Source: Prevotella falsenii DSM 22864 = JCM 15124 (GTDB lineage: Bacteria > Bacteroidota > Bacteroidia > Bacteroidales > Bacteroidaceae). Taken from it: a stretch of DNA of 64,000 nt. The notes beneath the pieces were generated by a model. The model saw only the letters and a program-made list of their open reading frames with translations. It did not search any database and was not told the DNA's origin. The stretch is taken from assembly GCF_000613945.1 (NCBI RefSeq), contig NZ_BAJY01000006.1, forward strand, positions 1 to 64,000. Direction: 5' to 3'. Positions 9,251-18,639 of the stretch are shown in pieces. Numbering within the stretch: the first letter of the stretch is position 1; each line of letters begins with the position of its first letter. The position numbers and the translations under genes are program-made.

Positions 9251-10549
9251 ATGAAAAGAGAAGCAGATGCAGGCAATATAAACGACAGGCGAAATCACAA
9301 TCGCAAGAATAGCTCGTCCAAGAACGCAGAGATAGAAACCTACCTATCCATGCACTACGAGTTCAGATACAATACAGTATTGGGCAGAACTGAATACCGA
9401 AGTAGGAACAGCGGCATATTTACAAAAGTCGGTCGTTATGAAATCAATACGCTCCGTAGGGAACTCGATTGCGAGGAAGGCATATCGACTTCCTCCGAGA
9501 ACCTGTATTCCATTATCGAGAGCAGCTTTTCTCCGCGCATCAATCCCATACAGGAATATTTCAAAGGATTGCCGATGATAGATATAGGCGATGATAATAG
9601 CTGTGGTGGTTGCAATGGTAGTGTTGTTCTTTCTTCCTTTTCATTGAAAGCTATTTCTGATTTGGCAAACTGTGTGGTTGTCCGTAACTCCAAAAAGTGG
9701 CTGCCGTATCTCACCAAATGGCTTGTGGCAGTGGTTGCCAACGCGATGGACGACCGTGAGTGCCGCAACCATACCTGTCTTGTGCTGACAGGCGAGCAGG
9801 GCAAGTTCAAGACAACTTTCCTTGATTTGCTCTGTCCGCCGGCATTGCACGGTTACAGTTACACGGGAAAGATATATCCGCAGGAGAAGGACACACTTAC
9901 CTATATCGGGCAGAATCTTATCGTAAACATTGATGACCAGCTCAAAGCCCTCAACAAACGGGACGAGAACGAACTCAAAAACCTCATCACCTGTCCGATG
10001 GTCAAGTACCGTATGCCCTATGACAAGTATGTGGAGGAACATCCTCATTTGGCGAGTTTCGTGGCATCAGTGAACGGTAATGACTTTCTTACAGACCCGA
10101 CAGGCAGCAGACGTTTTTTGCCCTTTGAGGTCTTGTCTATCGACATCAACAGGGCAAAGGCTATTTCGATGGATAAAGTCTATACAGAAGCCAAAGCCCT
10201 GTTAAGGTCAGGTTTCCGCTATTGGTTTGACGATGATGAGATAGCCGAGCTATATAGGGAGAGTGAAGACTTTCAAGTACAGACCGCAGAGATGGAACTT
10301 TTGTTGCGTTGCTTTGAAAAGCCGGCGGAGGATGAAAGTTATTCGTTAATGACCACTACGGAGATACTCACCTATTTGGGTATTTATACCCACCAGCCAC
10401 TTCTTGCCAAACGTATGGGCGAAGCCTTGAAGAAAGCAGGATATATAAAGGTGAGTAAGCGAAGAAACGGTGGAAATCCTATCTATGTCTACAAGATTAG
10501 AAAAATCTTGCCATGTCCACTCATTCAAACTTGTAGTAGCCAAATGTAG
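9251..10549 (+). CDS. VapE/virulence-associated E-type helicase of a mobile element
   Basis: A 432-residue protein of the VapE-like P-loop family (PF05272) found in phage satellites and Bacteroides mobile elements. It acts with a primase in element replication. The Walker A loop is LTGEQGKFKTTFLDLL, followed by NIDDQLKALNKRDENELKNL (Walker B region), the stretch ASVNGNDFLTDPTGSRRFLP (the usual sensor-like motif), and a C-terminal winged-helix-like part (TEILTYLGIYTHQPLLAKRMGEALKKAGYIKV). I chose ATG 9251 because AAGGAAAT stands just before it; an in-frame ATG at 9173 would add 26 residues. It precedes the primase gene. Confidence 0.85.
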   Translation: MKREADAGNINDRRNHNRKNSSSKNAEIETYLSMHYEFRYNTVLGRTEYRSRNSGIFTKVGRYEINTLRRELDCEEGISTSSENLYSIIESSFSPRINPIQEYFKGLPMIDIGDDNSCGGCNGSVVLSSFSLKAISDLANCVVVRNSKKWLPYLTKWLVAVVANAMDDRECRNHTCLVLTGEQGKFKTTFLDLLCPPALHGYSYTGKIYPQEKDTLTYIGQNLIVNIDDQLKALNKRDENELKNLITCPMVKYRMPYDKYVEEHPHLASFVASVNGNDFLTDPTGSRRFLPFEVLSIDINRAKAISMDKVYTEAKALLRSGFRYWFDDDEIAELYRESEDFQVQTAEMELLLRCFEKPAEDESYSLMTTTEILTYLGIYTHQPLLAKRMGEALKKAGYIKVSKRRNGGNPIYVYKIRKILPCPLIQTCSSQM

Positions 10550-10672
10550 TAGAATGTGTAGTATATCCACATACTACTAACTGTTGCTGATTATCAATCA
10601 TTTATATTAAAATAGTATGTAGTAAGAAGAAAGATGGAAAAGTTTGGAAAGGGGAAAATAGAAAAGAGAATT

Positions 10673-10748
10673 TCATTCAAACAACATTCAAATATCATTC
10701 AAACCAACCATTGTCATTCAAACAAAAAATTATTCATTCAATTCAATT
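10673..10748 (+). repeat. Iteron-like CATTCAAA repeats upstream of the primase
   Basis: CATTCAAA recurs at 10673, 10685, 10696 and 10715, then CATTCAATTCAATT from 10735, just upstream of the primase start at 10762. Spacings are 12, 11, 19 and 20 bp, roughly one or two helical turns. This resembles iterons or an operator array in the element's replication region. Confidence 0.5.
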
Positions 10749-10761
10749 AAAACATATCACA

Positions 10762-11766
10762 ATGAAAGAAGAAGATTTATCACTCATCAAGCGATACCCC
10801 ATTGTGGCGTATCTCGAAAGGAAAGGCATCAAGCCTGTACGCAGGACACCTGCCTATGCCCTGTACCGTTCACCACTTCGTGAAGAAACACATCCAAGTT
10901 TCAAGGTGGACACAGAGAAGAACCTCTGGATAGACTATGCCGAAGGCAGGGGTGGAAGCATCATCGACCTCTGTATGCGATTGGAGAACTGCACGCTCTC
11001 GGAAGCCATCTGCCGTTTGGGGCAGACCACTTCCTTTGATACAGCGTGCAACAATGTCGAGCCCTCAAAGGAGAAGGCATACAGCAGCAATGGTAGTATC
11101 AGACTACCAAAAGAGGAAATGGCAAACGGGGCAAGGAGACTGATAGATGTATCAGACACCTTACCGTCACATTTACAGGAGTATCTTACAAAGGTGCGCT
11201 GCATCAACTTGGAAAAGGCGATACCCTTTCTCAAATCCATCAGCTATGAGGTAAGGGGAAGAAGATACGAAGCCATCGGCTTTGCCAACCTCTCTGGCGG
11301 CTATGAACTTCGGGACGACAAGACATTCAAAGGAACGATTGCCCCAAAGGACATCACTCCAATATTTGAGAACAAGGCGCAGCCCGTCTGTCTGTTTGAG
11401 GGATTTATGGACTTTCTCTCTTTTCTTTCAATGAAAGAAGAAGTGAATAACCAGTGTCTTGTGATGAACTCTGTGAGCAATGTGACAAGGACAGTCGACT
11501 ATCTGAACGCCCACAATCTAACTCATATCCGTGCTTTCCTTGATAACGACGACGCGGGACGGAGAGCAACACAGGAGCTGATAAAGGCAGGTTTTAAGGT
11601 AGAAGATATGTCTGTACATTACGGGGACTTTAAAGACCTCAACGAGTATCATGTTAGCTGTGTTCGTGAGAAAGAGAAGATGAAAGTGCAAGAACAGACA
11701 AGGATGTCGGTTACGGAGCAAAATCAAAACAAGAAATCAAAACTAGTCAAACTTAAAATACGATAG
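10762..11766 (+). CDS. Toprim primase of a mobile element
   Basis: A 334-residue DnaG-like primase of the type carried by Bacteroides mobilizable elements. The N-terminus is homologous to the CHC2 zinc-binding domain (YALYRSPLREETHPSF, LWIDYAEGRGGSIIDL), but the zinc-ligand cysteines are absent. The Toprim domain is clear: CLFEGFMDFLSFLS with the catalytic Glu and IRAFLDNDDAGRRATQELI with the DxD. The start is ATG 10762 (MKEEDLSLIKRYP); a TTG at 10711 would only translate the upstream repeats. It follows the VapE-like helicase and precedes the DUF3408 gene by 4 bp. Confidence 0.88.
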   Translation: MKEEDLSLIKRYPIVAYLERKGIKPVRRTPAYALYRSPLREETHPSFKVDTEKNLWIDYAEGRGGSIIDLCMRLENCTLSEAICRLGQTTSFDTACNNVEPSKEKAYSSNGSIRLPKEEMANGARRLIDVSDTLPSHLQEYLTKVRCINLEKAIPFLKSISYEVRGRRYEAIGFANLSGGYELRDDKTFKGTIAPKDITPIFENKAQPVCLFEGFMDFLSFLSMKEEVNNQCLVMNSVSNVTRTVDYLNAHNLTHIRAFLDNDDAGRRATQELIKAGFKVEDMSVHYGDFKDLNEYHVSCVREKEKMKVQEQTRMSVTEQNQNKKSKLVKLKIR

Positions 11767-11770
11767 AGCA

Positions 11771-12247
11771 ATGAAAAAGATGAAAGCAAGCAGAGAGGAG
11801 ATAGACCAATCCATAAAAGAGGCGTTCAACATGAACAGGCAGGAAAGTGATGAAAGAGCAGACAGGAAAAGTCTTTCATATTACTTGGGAGAGAAAGACG
11901 AGGAGGAAGAACACCCACAGGCAAAAGCTCCATCAAAGGAAACTGATTGCCAAGAAGCAATAGCTTCCGAGTCTGCGCAGCACACAGAGAATGCAACCGT
12001 TCAACGGCGTATCAGTGCCAAGATGAGACGGGGAACGCTAGAAGCCTACAAACAGGCTTTTCTTGTTCCTACAAAGTTGAACGACCGAAAGGCGGTGTAT
12101 CTGAGCAGGGAGACACAGGAACGTGCGGACTTCATCGTACGCAGGTTGGGAGACAAGGGAGCCAACGTGTCAAGCTTCATTGAGAACCTCGTGCGCACGC
12201 ATTTGGATGAATACGGAGAGGACATAGAAAAATGGAGGAGACTGTAA
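11771..12247 (+). CDS. DUF3408 family mobilization-region protein
   Basis: A 158-residue protein with a charged, probably disordered N-terminus and a conserved C-terminal half (YKQAFLVPTKLNDRKAVYLS, GDKGANVSSFIENLVRTHL) matching DUF3408. Members sit beside mobilization genes of Bacteroides conjugative and mobilizable elements, and their C-terminus resembles ribbon-helix-helix DNA-binding proteins. It begins 4 bp after the primase stop, in the same operon, and is followed by a terminator. A role in relaxosome or partition control is inferred from context. Confidence 0.75.
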   Translation: MKKMKASREEIDQSIKEAFNMNRQESDERADRKSLSYYLGEKDEEEEHPQAKAPSKETDCQEAIASESAQHTENATVQRRISAKMRRGTLEAYKQAFLVPTKLNDRKAVYLSRETQERADFIVRRLGDKGANVSSFIENLVRTHLDEYGEDIEKWRRL

Positions 12248-12255
12248 AGCGCAGG

Positions 12256-12295
12256 AAAGGGTCGACGGTTTTACTCAAAACCCACGACCTTTTTT
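12256..12295 (+). terminator. Terminator after the DUF3408 gene
   Basis: An interrupted hairpin (GGTCG-AC-GGTTTT pairing with AAAACC-CA-CGACC) followed by TTTTTT, 10-50 bp after the stop codon. Confidence 0.6.
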
Positions 12296-12429
12296 AGAGA
12301 ATACGATAACGGCAATTTACTGAACAGGCAGAACGGTGGGAATGCCACGAACGCAGTTAGACACGGAATGCGGTGCATTCGTTTTCATGCAGAAAAATGC
12401 TTTATGTGTAAACAGCGTATTGGGTAGCA

Positions 12430-12490
12430 TTGCAAGACGTCAGTTTGTACCCACAAACTGCGCTTGCTCCCCTTGCTAAGCCATCGGGGA
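12430..12490 (+). other. Candidate origin of transfer (oriT)
   Basis: A 7 bp inverted repeat CAGTTTG-TACCCA-CAAACTG at 12441-12460, followed by CGCTTGCTCCCC, in the non-coding gap directly ahead of the MobC-like and relaxase genes. A second dyad, GAATGC-GGT-GCATTC, lies at 12366-12380. Inverted repeats beside a nick site ahead of mob genes are typical of oriT, but the nick site itself is not recognised. Confidence 0.4.
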
Positions 12491-12564
12491 GATTAGACCG
12501 TAATCACTCCGTTCTCATCGGTCAGCCAGCAGAAATTAAGCAACAACGAAAAGAGGACTTTTAT

Positions 12565-12995
12565 ATGAATAGATACAACAGCAAGACTGCCCGATGGCAG
12601 CAACGGGATAAAGAAGAACAGCGGATGAACAAGACGGAGTTCATCAAGGTAAGGTGTACTTTAGAGGAGAAGCAATGTATCAAATCAAGGGCGGAAAGTA
12701 CGGGGCGGAAGTTCTCCGACTATTGCCGTGAGATGCTCCTTAACGGTGAGGTCGTTTCTGTTCCCAAGATGACCGACAATGAAAAGGAAGCCATAGAAGT
12801 GTTGAGACGAACTGCTACTTCTTTATACATATTTCCAACCTTATCAAGGTAAAGGATGATGCGTGGGTACTGATTACTCAAAGCCTTTCCTATTTGGCAA
12901 GGGAAGCATTTAAGCGTTTCTTTAATCCCAAATACCGTATTGAGGAAAGGGCAATTAAACTCTTAAATCTGATGGAGAATGATAGGAAAATGTAA
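12565..12995 (+). CDS. MobC-like relaxosome accessory protein (frameshifted)
   Basis: About 143 residues after repair. The N-terminal part (MNKTEFIKVRCTLEEKQCIK, RKFSDYCREMLLNG) is the ribbon-helix-helix-like region of MobC-type proteins. The frame breaks near 12837: after RRTATSL one base is missing (TA-CAT), and the correct continuation is YHISNLIKVKDDAWVLITQ, running to a stop at 12993-12995. The repaired end overlaps the relaxase start (12979) by 17 bp in another frame, which supports the repair because such overlap is typical of mob operons. It probably helps the relaxase bind oriT. Confidence 0.75.
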
Positions 12996-14046
12996 GGCAA
13001 TCGCGCATGGCAGCAATGCACTGGAATATATTTTCAGAGAGGGAAAACTCGATAAGACGCTTCTCTTTCACAATCTCTGCGGCACTACGCCCAAGGAGAT
13101 TAACGAGGAAATGAAGATGGTCAGCGATTACAACACACGGTGCAGAAACAAGTTCCTGCGTATCGAAATCGGCATTGCACCACAGGACGAGAAAAAGCTG
13201 TCTGTATCCGAACTTATGCGGATAGCCCATTTGTTTGCCAAGCGAATGGGACTTGACAACCACCAATGGTTGGCGGTAACGCACAAGGACACCGACAACA
13301 GGCACATTCATATCATCGCCAATCGTATCAGCCTGTACGGAGAAGTCTATGATACCACCTTTGTGAGCAACAAGGCAGCGAGGGTAGCGGAGGACATCAG
13401 TCGGGAGAAAGGCTTGACTATCGCAAAGGAAGTAAAGGCGAAAAGGCTGCATCAGAATTTAAAAGCCAACCCAACGAGAGAACAAACCAAACAGCAGATA
13501 CAGCAAATCTGCTATGCCCTACTTGAAAAATACAAAGGCACAGGCATCACAGGGCACTCCATGTTTCTCTATGGCCTTGGCAAGAGTGGAGTAGTCATTG
13601 AACGTTTGAAAAACAAGCAGGGCAAGGTCTATGGCTTGAAGTTCTCATGTGCAGAACAATCGTTCAAGGCTTCTGAAATCGGAAGGGAGTTCGGTTACCG
13701 TTCCTTGCAGAAGAATTTTGAGATAACCAACAATATAGAACCAAAGAAAGCTACGGCAATAGAAGATGAGCCGGCAAAGAACAAAACTCAATCCCATACA
13801 GGTTATCAACTTGTTCCTCCCAGCCGTCGCTATATCTCACCTGCCAACACAAATGAAAGTTCATCTATTGCACAAGCCGTAGGCAATGTGGCAAGTACTG
13901 CCATAAATGCAGCCGAAGAAATCATTTCCGGAGCAGGCGGGTTAATCAACCCACAGACACACGGCGAAGACTATGTCGAGACAGCATGGCAGCACAGGCT
14001 CAGAAACCAAGCCAAGAAAAAGAAGAAAAGAGGGAGAGGATTGTAA
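12979..14046 (+). CDS. Relaxase/mobilization nuclease (MobA-like)
   Basis: A 355-residue relaxase of the PF03432 family, which nicks oriT and is transferred covalently bound to the strand. The candidate catalytic Tyr is residue 17 in AHGSNALEYIF. The metal-binding triad lies in VTHKDTDNRHIHIIANRI at about residues 100-117. The C-terminal third is basic and low-complexity. It overlaps the MobC-like gene. No type IV coupling or secretion genes are in the window, so the element would need a helper, as expected of a mobilizable rather than conjugative element. Confidence 0.93.
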   Translation: MIGKCKAIAHGSNALEYIFREGKLDKTLLFHNLCGTTPKEINEEMKMVSDYNTRCRNKFLRIEIGIAPQDEKKLSVSELMRIAHLFAKRMGLDNHQWLAVTHKDTDNRHIHIIANRISLYGEVYDTTFVSNKAARVAEDISREKGLTIAKEVKAKRLHQNLKANPTREQTKQQIQQICYALLEKYKGTGITGHSMFLYGLGKSGVVIERLKNKQGKVYGLKFSCAEQSFKASEIGREFGYRSLQKNFEITNNIEPKKATAIEDEPAKNKTQSHTGYQLVPPSRRYISPANTNESSSIAQAVGNVASTAINAAEEIISGAGGLINPQTHGEDYVETAWQHRLRNQAKKKKKRGRGL

Positions 14047-14502
14047 CCACTTTTCTCTATTCCCAGTCTCTATCCCAAAACGGAGACAAAGCAAAAGAGA
14101 GGAATCTTCATCAAAAACGCTTGTTATTCAAAGCAAATGATTATCTTTGCAAACAGAATAACAAGCGTTCTTTGTTAATGCAGAAACTTGCGACTAAAAG
14201 TAATTCGCTCGTTTCCAAATCGTTACCTATTTAGTTCACACAACGAGGTAACTTCTTTATTTTCAATTAGATACATTTTAGGAAATATCTCTGTACCCTG
14301 TAAAACAGCCGCTTTTACAATGCAAATAAACTGGTATTGTAACACATTGGTAACAAGAACGTTAAGTGATAGTAATTCTTGTGGAAAATCTTTACATATC
14401 ACAAACTCTTTTCACCCGTAAAATAAGTTTTCTCTCAATAACTTTCAGCACTTCCCTGAAAGTACTGTCGGCACTTCTTTTCTGTTCCGAATACAAAATA
14501 AA
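14047..14502. other. Intergenic region between relaxase and tRNA terminator
   Basis: No gene seen. Besides the inverted repeat at 14116-14169 it holds a dyad CTTTCAG/CTGAAAG (14443-14463) and two copies of TCRGCACTTC 23 bp apart (14445 and 14468). The right junction of the mobile element is expected here or at the tRNA. Confidence 0.4.
14116..14169. repeat. 14 bp perfect inverted repeat enclosing a -7-like box
   Basis: AACGCTTGTTATTC at 14116-14129 and its exact complement at 14156-14169, separated by 26 bp that contain TATCTTTG (14142-14149). It lies between the relaxase and the tRNA genes, near the presumed element end. It could be a recombinase or regulator binding site or a hairpin; no T-run follows. 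Confidence 0.55.
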
Positions 14503-14533
14503 AAAAGCCTCAAAGCTGAACTTTGAGGCTTTT
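14503..14533 (-). terminator. Terminator of the tRNA-Lys operon
   Basis: A 13 bp perfect stem AAAAGCCTCAAAG with loop CTGAA. On the minus strand it is followed by a T-rich run, directly after the last tRNA. Confidence 0.85.
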
Positions 14534-14546
14534 AACAATGGGTTTG

Positions 14547-14619
14547 TACACCCTTAGGGACTCGAACCCTAGACCCACTGATTAAGAGTCAGTTGCTCTA
14601 CCAACTGAGCTAAGGGTGC
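14547..14619 (-). tRNA. tRNA-Lys (anticodon CTT), distal copy
   Basis: A 73-base cloverleaf. Acceptor arm GCACCCT pairs with AGGGTGT (first pair G-T), the D arm is GCTC...GAGC, the anticodon stem ACTGA/TCAGT holds loop CTCTTAA (CTT anticodon), and the T arm contains GGTTCGAGTCC. The CCA end is not encoded. It is identical to the neighbouring copy. Its 3' end faces the mobile element, making it the likeliest integration target. Confidence 0.95.
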
Positions 14620-14645
14620 ATTGAAACGAAACTTGCACTTAAGGT

Positions 14646-14718
14646 GTACACCCTTAGGGACTCGAACCCTAGACCCACTGATTAAGAGTCAGTTGCTCTA
14701 CCAACTGAGCTAAGGGTG
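14646..14718 (-). tRNA. tRNA-Lys (anticodon CTT), proximal copy
   Basis: Identical in all 73 bases to the copy 26 bp downstream, so they form a tandem pair. The loop CTCTTAA gives anticodon CTT, reading AAG. It is driven by the promoter at 14739-14771. Confidence 0.95.
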
Positions 14719-14738
14719 CATATTTCGTTTTTGCGAGT

Positions 14739-14771
14739 GCAAAGATAGCAATTTTCCATTAACCGACCAAA
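14739..14771 (-). promoter_or_regulatory. Promoter of the tRNA-Lys pair
   Basis: On the minus strand TTTG (14768-14771), 21 bp, then TATCTTTG (14739-14746), about 20 bp ahead of the first tRNA. Confidence 0.8.
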
Positions 14772-14948
14772 CAAAATTATCTTTTTTTGGAAATAAATTT
14801 ATTTACTCTGCCTTACTACCAAACATTCCGAAATATTATAAACAAAGATGTCTGATTGTAAGAAACAAGATGGTTCAGCACCAAGAATAACTGCAAAATA
14901 TAGACAATGAGAAACGAAAACAGAAATTGAGATTTAGTTCACAGTATT

Positions 14949-15078
14949 TCTCTTTCAGTGTAAAGTATTCTGCACTTTCAGCACAACGGCTACACGCACA
15001 GTACAAAACTTTTGTGTACCGATGTCGTACCTACTTTGCACTGACACAGCAACGGTTTTGCACTGACAAAACATCGTT
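14949..15078. repeat. 22 bp-period repeat array D
   Basis: Units starting at 14969, 15035 and 15057 read TCTGCACTTT, TTTGCACTGA and TTTGCACTGA and end in AACGGC, AACGGT and ATCGTT, all in 22 bp steps. Degenerate units fill 14991 and 15013. An inverted version (TCAGTGTAAA) lies near 14955-14964. It sits between the tRNA promoter and the 3' end of secA. Confidence 0.6.
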
Positions 15079-15106
15079 TCCCTTTATTGCCCAGTAGGTA
15101 ATAAAA

Positions 15107-15138
15107 AGGAGTGAAACCCAATAAAAGGTTTCGCTCCT
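15107..15138 (-). terminator. Terminator of secA
   Basis: A 12 bp stem AGGAGYGAAACC with an 8-base loop, followed on the minus strand by TTTTTATT, 27 bp after the secA stop. Confidence 0.8.
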
Positions 15139-15164
15139 GTATTTGTTTTATGATGTTTTACGGC

Positions 15165-18100
15165 TTATCGTAAATTGCGTCCGTGGCAATTCTTGAACTT
15201 CTTTCCGCTACCGCAAGGGCATGGGTCGTTTGGACGTGGCATCTTTTCAGCCATATATGGTGTACGACGTTGCTGCTGTGCCGTTTCGCGAGTGTCTTGA
15301 TGAGCGGCAGCTTGCTGATTTTGGTCAATCAAGTCGTCTTTCTTCTCATCGTAACGTTGCGTGCGTTGCTCCGGAGCAGCTTCTTGAATTTCTTCTGCAG
15401 GCTGCATATCAGGAATTTGTCCGCGCATCAGAACGCTTGCGGTGCGGTTGTTCATATCGTTAATCATATTGTCCCAAAGTTTCACACTCTCAAGTTTGAA
15501 AATGAGCAATGGGTCTTTCTGTTCGTATGAAGCATTCTGCACAGAGTGTCGCAATTCGTCGAGCTGACGCAAGTTCTCCTTCCAGTCATCGTCGATGAGG
15601 TGCAGGAGTATGACTTTCTCGAACTGTCTAACCACCGATTTAGCTTCAGAGTCGTAGGCTTCCTTCAAGTTGCAAGGTATATTGTAGACACGCTTGCCAT
15701 CTGTGATTGGCACCATAATGCGCTCGTACATAGCACCTTGGTTCTCGTAAACCTGCTTAATGATAGGCCATGCCACGGTTTGAATGCGTTCTGTTTTACG
15801 TTCAAAGTTCTCGATAGTAGCCTGAAAAGCACGTTCTTCCAATTCTTCCTTACCTGTATTCTCAAATTCAGTTTCGGTGAATGGGCATTCCATTGCCAAC
15901 ACTTTGAGGAACTCTTCTTTGCAACCTTCGTAATCGTTGTTCTCAATGATACTTACACAGCGGTCCCAGATGATGTTTGAAATATCCATACCAATGCGTT
16001 CGCCCATCAAAGCGTGGCGACGCTTCTCGTAAATCACGGTACGTTGCTTGTTCATAACGTCGTCGTATTCCAGCAAACGCTTACGAATACCGAAGTTATT
16101 CTCCTCCACTTTCTTCTGCGCACGTTCGATACTGTTTGAAATCATAGAGCTTTCGATGCGTTCGCCTTCCTCAAAACCGAGTCTGTCCATGACCTTTGCG
16201 ATACGTTCAGAACCGAAAAGACGCATCAGTTTGTCTTCCAACGAAACGTAGAAAACAGATGAACCCGGGTCGCCCTGACGTCCTGCACGACCACGCAACT
16301 GTCGGTCTACACGGCGACTTTCATGGCGTTCGGTACCGATAATTGCCAAACCACCGGCTTCTTTCACTTCTTGCGAGAGCTTAATGTCGGTACCACGACC
16401 TGCCATATTGGTAGCAATGGTAACGGCACCGAGTCCGTTGGTAGAGCGTCCTGCCTCGGCAACAATCTGTGCCTCTTTTAAATGTTGCTTGGCATTCAAT
16501 ACTTGGTGCGGAATTTTGCGCATGCTGAGCATCTTGCTGAGCAACTCACTGATTTCCACCGAGGTAGTACCCACCAAGCAAGGACGCCCGCTGTTGCGCA
16601 TTTCTTCTATTTCGTCGATTACGGCAGCATATTTTTCGCGAGCCGTTTTGTAGACACGGTCTTCCATATCCTTACGTTGGATAGGACGGTTGGTAGGAAT
16701 TTCAACAACATCGAGCTTGTAGATGTCCCAAAATTCGCCTGCTTCGGTAGAGGCAGTACCGGTCATACCGGCTAGTTTATGGTACATACGGAAGTAATTC
16801 TGCAAAGTAATGGTAGCGAAAGTCTGTGTAGCAGCTTCTACCTTTACGTGTTCCTTGGCTTCCACAGCTTGGTGGAGTCCATCGCTCCAGCGACGACCTT
16901 CCATAATACGACCTGTCTGTTCGTCTACGATTTTCACTTCGCCATCGAGAACAACGTATTCATCGTCCTTATTGAACATGGTGTAAGCCTTGAGCAACTG
17001 CTGCAACGTGTGAACACGTTCGCTCTGTACACCATAGTTACTCATCATATCGTCTTTCTTGTCGATGTAGGTTTGCTCGTCTATTGCCTTTTCTTCCTTT
17101 TCCTTTTCGAGTTGCGAAAGTTCTGTTGTAATATCGGGAAGGACAAACAGCTTATCGTCGTTTACCTCTTTAGCCAACCACGCCGCACCTTTATCGGTAA
17201 GGTCGCAAGAGTTCATTTTCTCTTCAGTAACGAAGTAAAGTGGCTCTACTGCCTTTGGCATTTCACGATTATTGTTTGCCATATAGAACTCTTCGGTCTT
17301 CAGCATACCCGATTTAATGCCGTCTTCCGACAAGAACTTAATGAGTGCCTTATTCTTTGGCAGTGCCTTGTGCGAACGATAAAGTGCCAAAAAGCCTTCT
17401 TCGAGCATTGCCTGACGTTCTTTTTCGTCCTTGCAGTTAGCTGCGCTTGAAATCTTGGTGCGCGCTTCTGCAAGCAGTTCGGTAGCTTGTTTGCGCTGAA
17501 CTTCAAAAAGTTTCTGCACCAATGGCTGGTATTCTTCAAACATCTGGTCGTCGCCCTTTGGTACAGGACCGCTAATAATAAGAGGTGTACGGGCATCGTC
17601 TACCAACACAGAGTCCACCTCATCGACGATAGCATAGTTGTGCTTGCGCTGCACGAGGTCGGCAGGCGATACTGCCATATTGTCGCGAAGGTAGTCGAAA
17701 CCGAACTCGTTGTTTGTACCGAAAGTTATGTCGGCTTGGTAAGCACGGCGGCGTTCCGGCGAGTTGGCTGATGCTTGTCGATACAATCGACCGACAAACC
17801 GTTGAATTCGTACAATGGACCCATCCATTCAGAGTCACGTTTGGCAAGATAATCGTTCACCGTTACCACGTGAACGCCATTTCCTGTCAAAGCGTTGAGG
17901 AAAACAGGCAAGGTAGCCACGAGGGTTTTACCTTCACCCGTTGCCATTTCGGCTATCTTACCTTGATGGAGTACCGTACCGCCAAAAAGCTGAACGTCGT
18001 AGTGAACCATTTCCCACTTGAGGTCGTTGCCGCCTGCTGTCCAATGGTTGTGGTAGATAGCCTTGTCGCCATCGATGGTTATGAAGTCTTTTCGTGGGTC

Positions 18101-18520
18101 GGCTGCAAGCTCACGGTCGAAGTCGTTTGCCGTAACAATGGTTTCTTCGTTCTCTGTAAAGCGGCGAGCGGTATCTTTTACGATAGAGAAAGCAATAGGC
18201 ATAACTTCGTCCAATGCCTTTTCGTAGTTATCCAATGCTTCCTTTTCAAGTTTGTCTATCTTGTTGAAAATATCCTCACGCTCGTCAATTGGTGTATCTT
18301 CAATGCTTTCACGGAGCTTTGCTATTTCCTCGCGTTGCTGTTTGCCGGCGTCTTGAACATATTGTTGTATTTCCTTTGTTTTAGCACGCAGGTCGTCGTT
18401 GCTAAGTTCCTTGATAGCCGGATAGGCAGCTTTAATTTTATCAACATACGGTTGAATGAGTTTCATATCGCGTGTTGATTTGTCTCCAAATAGAGACTTC
18501 ATTAATTTTGTGAAGTTCAT
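15165..18520 (-). CDS. secA: Preprotein translocase ATPase SecA (frameshifted)
   Basis: Essential motor that drives unfolded preproteins through SecYEG. About 1118 residues after repair. The N-terminal part has the Walker A loop [15 protein letters not shown], then [20 protein letters not shown]. The Walker B/DEAD-like motif is [30 protein letters not shown] and [20 protein letters not shown] belong to the second motor domain. The C-terminal zinc site is [17 protein letters not shown], which binds SecB or ribosomes in other bacteria. The frame breaks at 17764-17766: DKHQP should run into [12 protein letters not shown], and one A of an A-run is missing. Since secA is essential, a sequence error is far more likely than a mutation. 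Confidence 0.97.
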
Positions 18521-18639
18521 TTTAATGTCTGTATTTCAGCGGACGTGCTTGTTTGTCATTAATTTAATCTGTTATAAGTCCACTGTGTGAATATTGTTTT
18601 ATTTTCTCGCTGTAATTGGTTACACTTATCAAAGCGTAT

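Noticed and set aside
12830..12845. Programmed frameshift in the MobC-like gene
   Set aside because: No slippery heptamer or downstream pseudoknot is evident, and the break matches the assembly-wide one-base loss pattern.
14116..14169. Invertible promoter of the Bacteroides capsule type
   Set aside because: The 26 bp between the repeats is much shorter than the usual invertible segments, and no gene lies correctly downstream; kept only as a possible site.
15165..18520. secA as a true pseudogene or as two genes
   Set aside because: SecA is essential, both parts keep every motif, and one base restores the whole protein; a sequence error is the better explanation.
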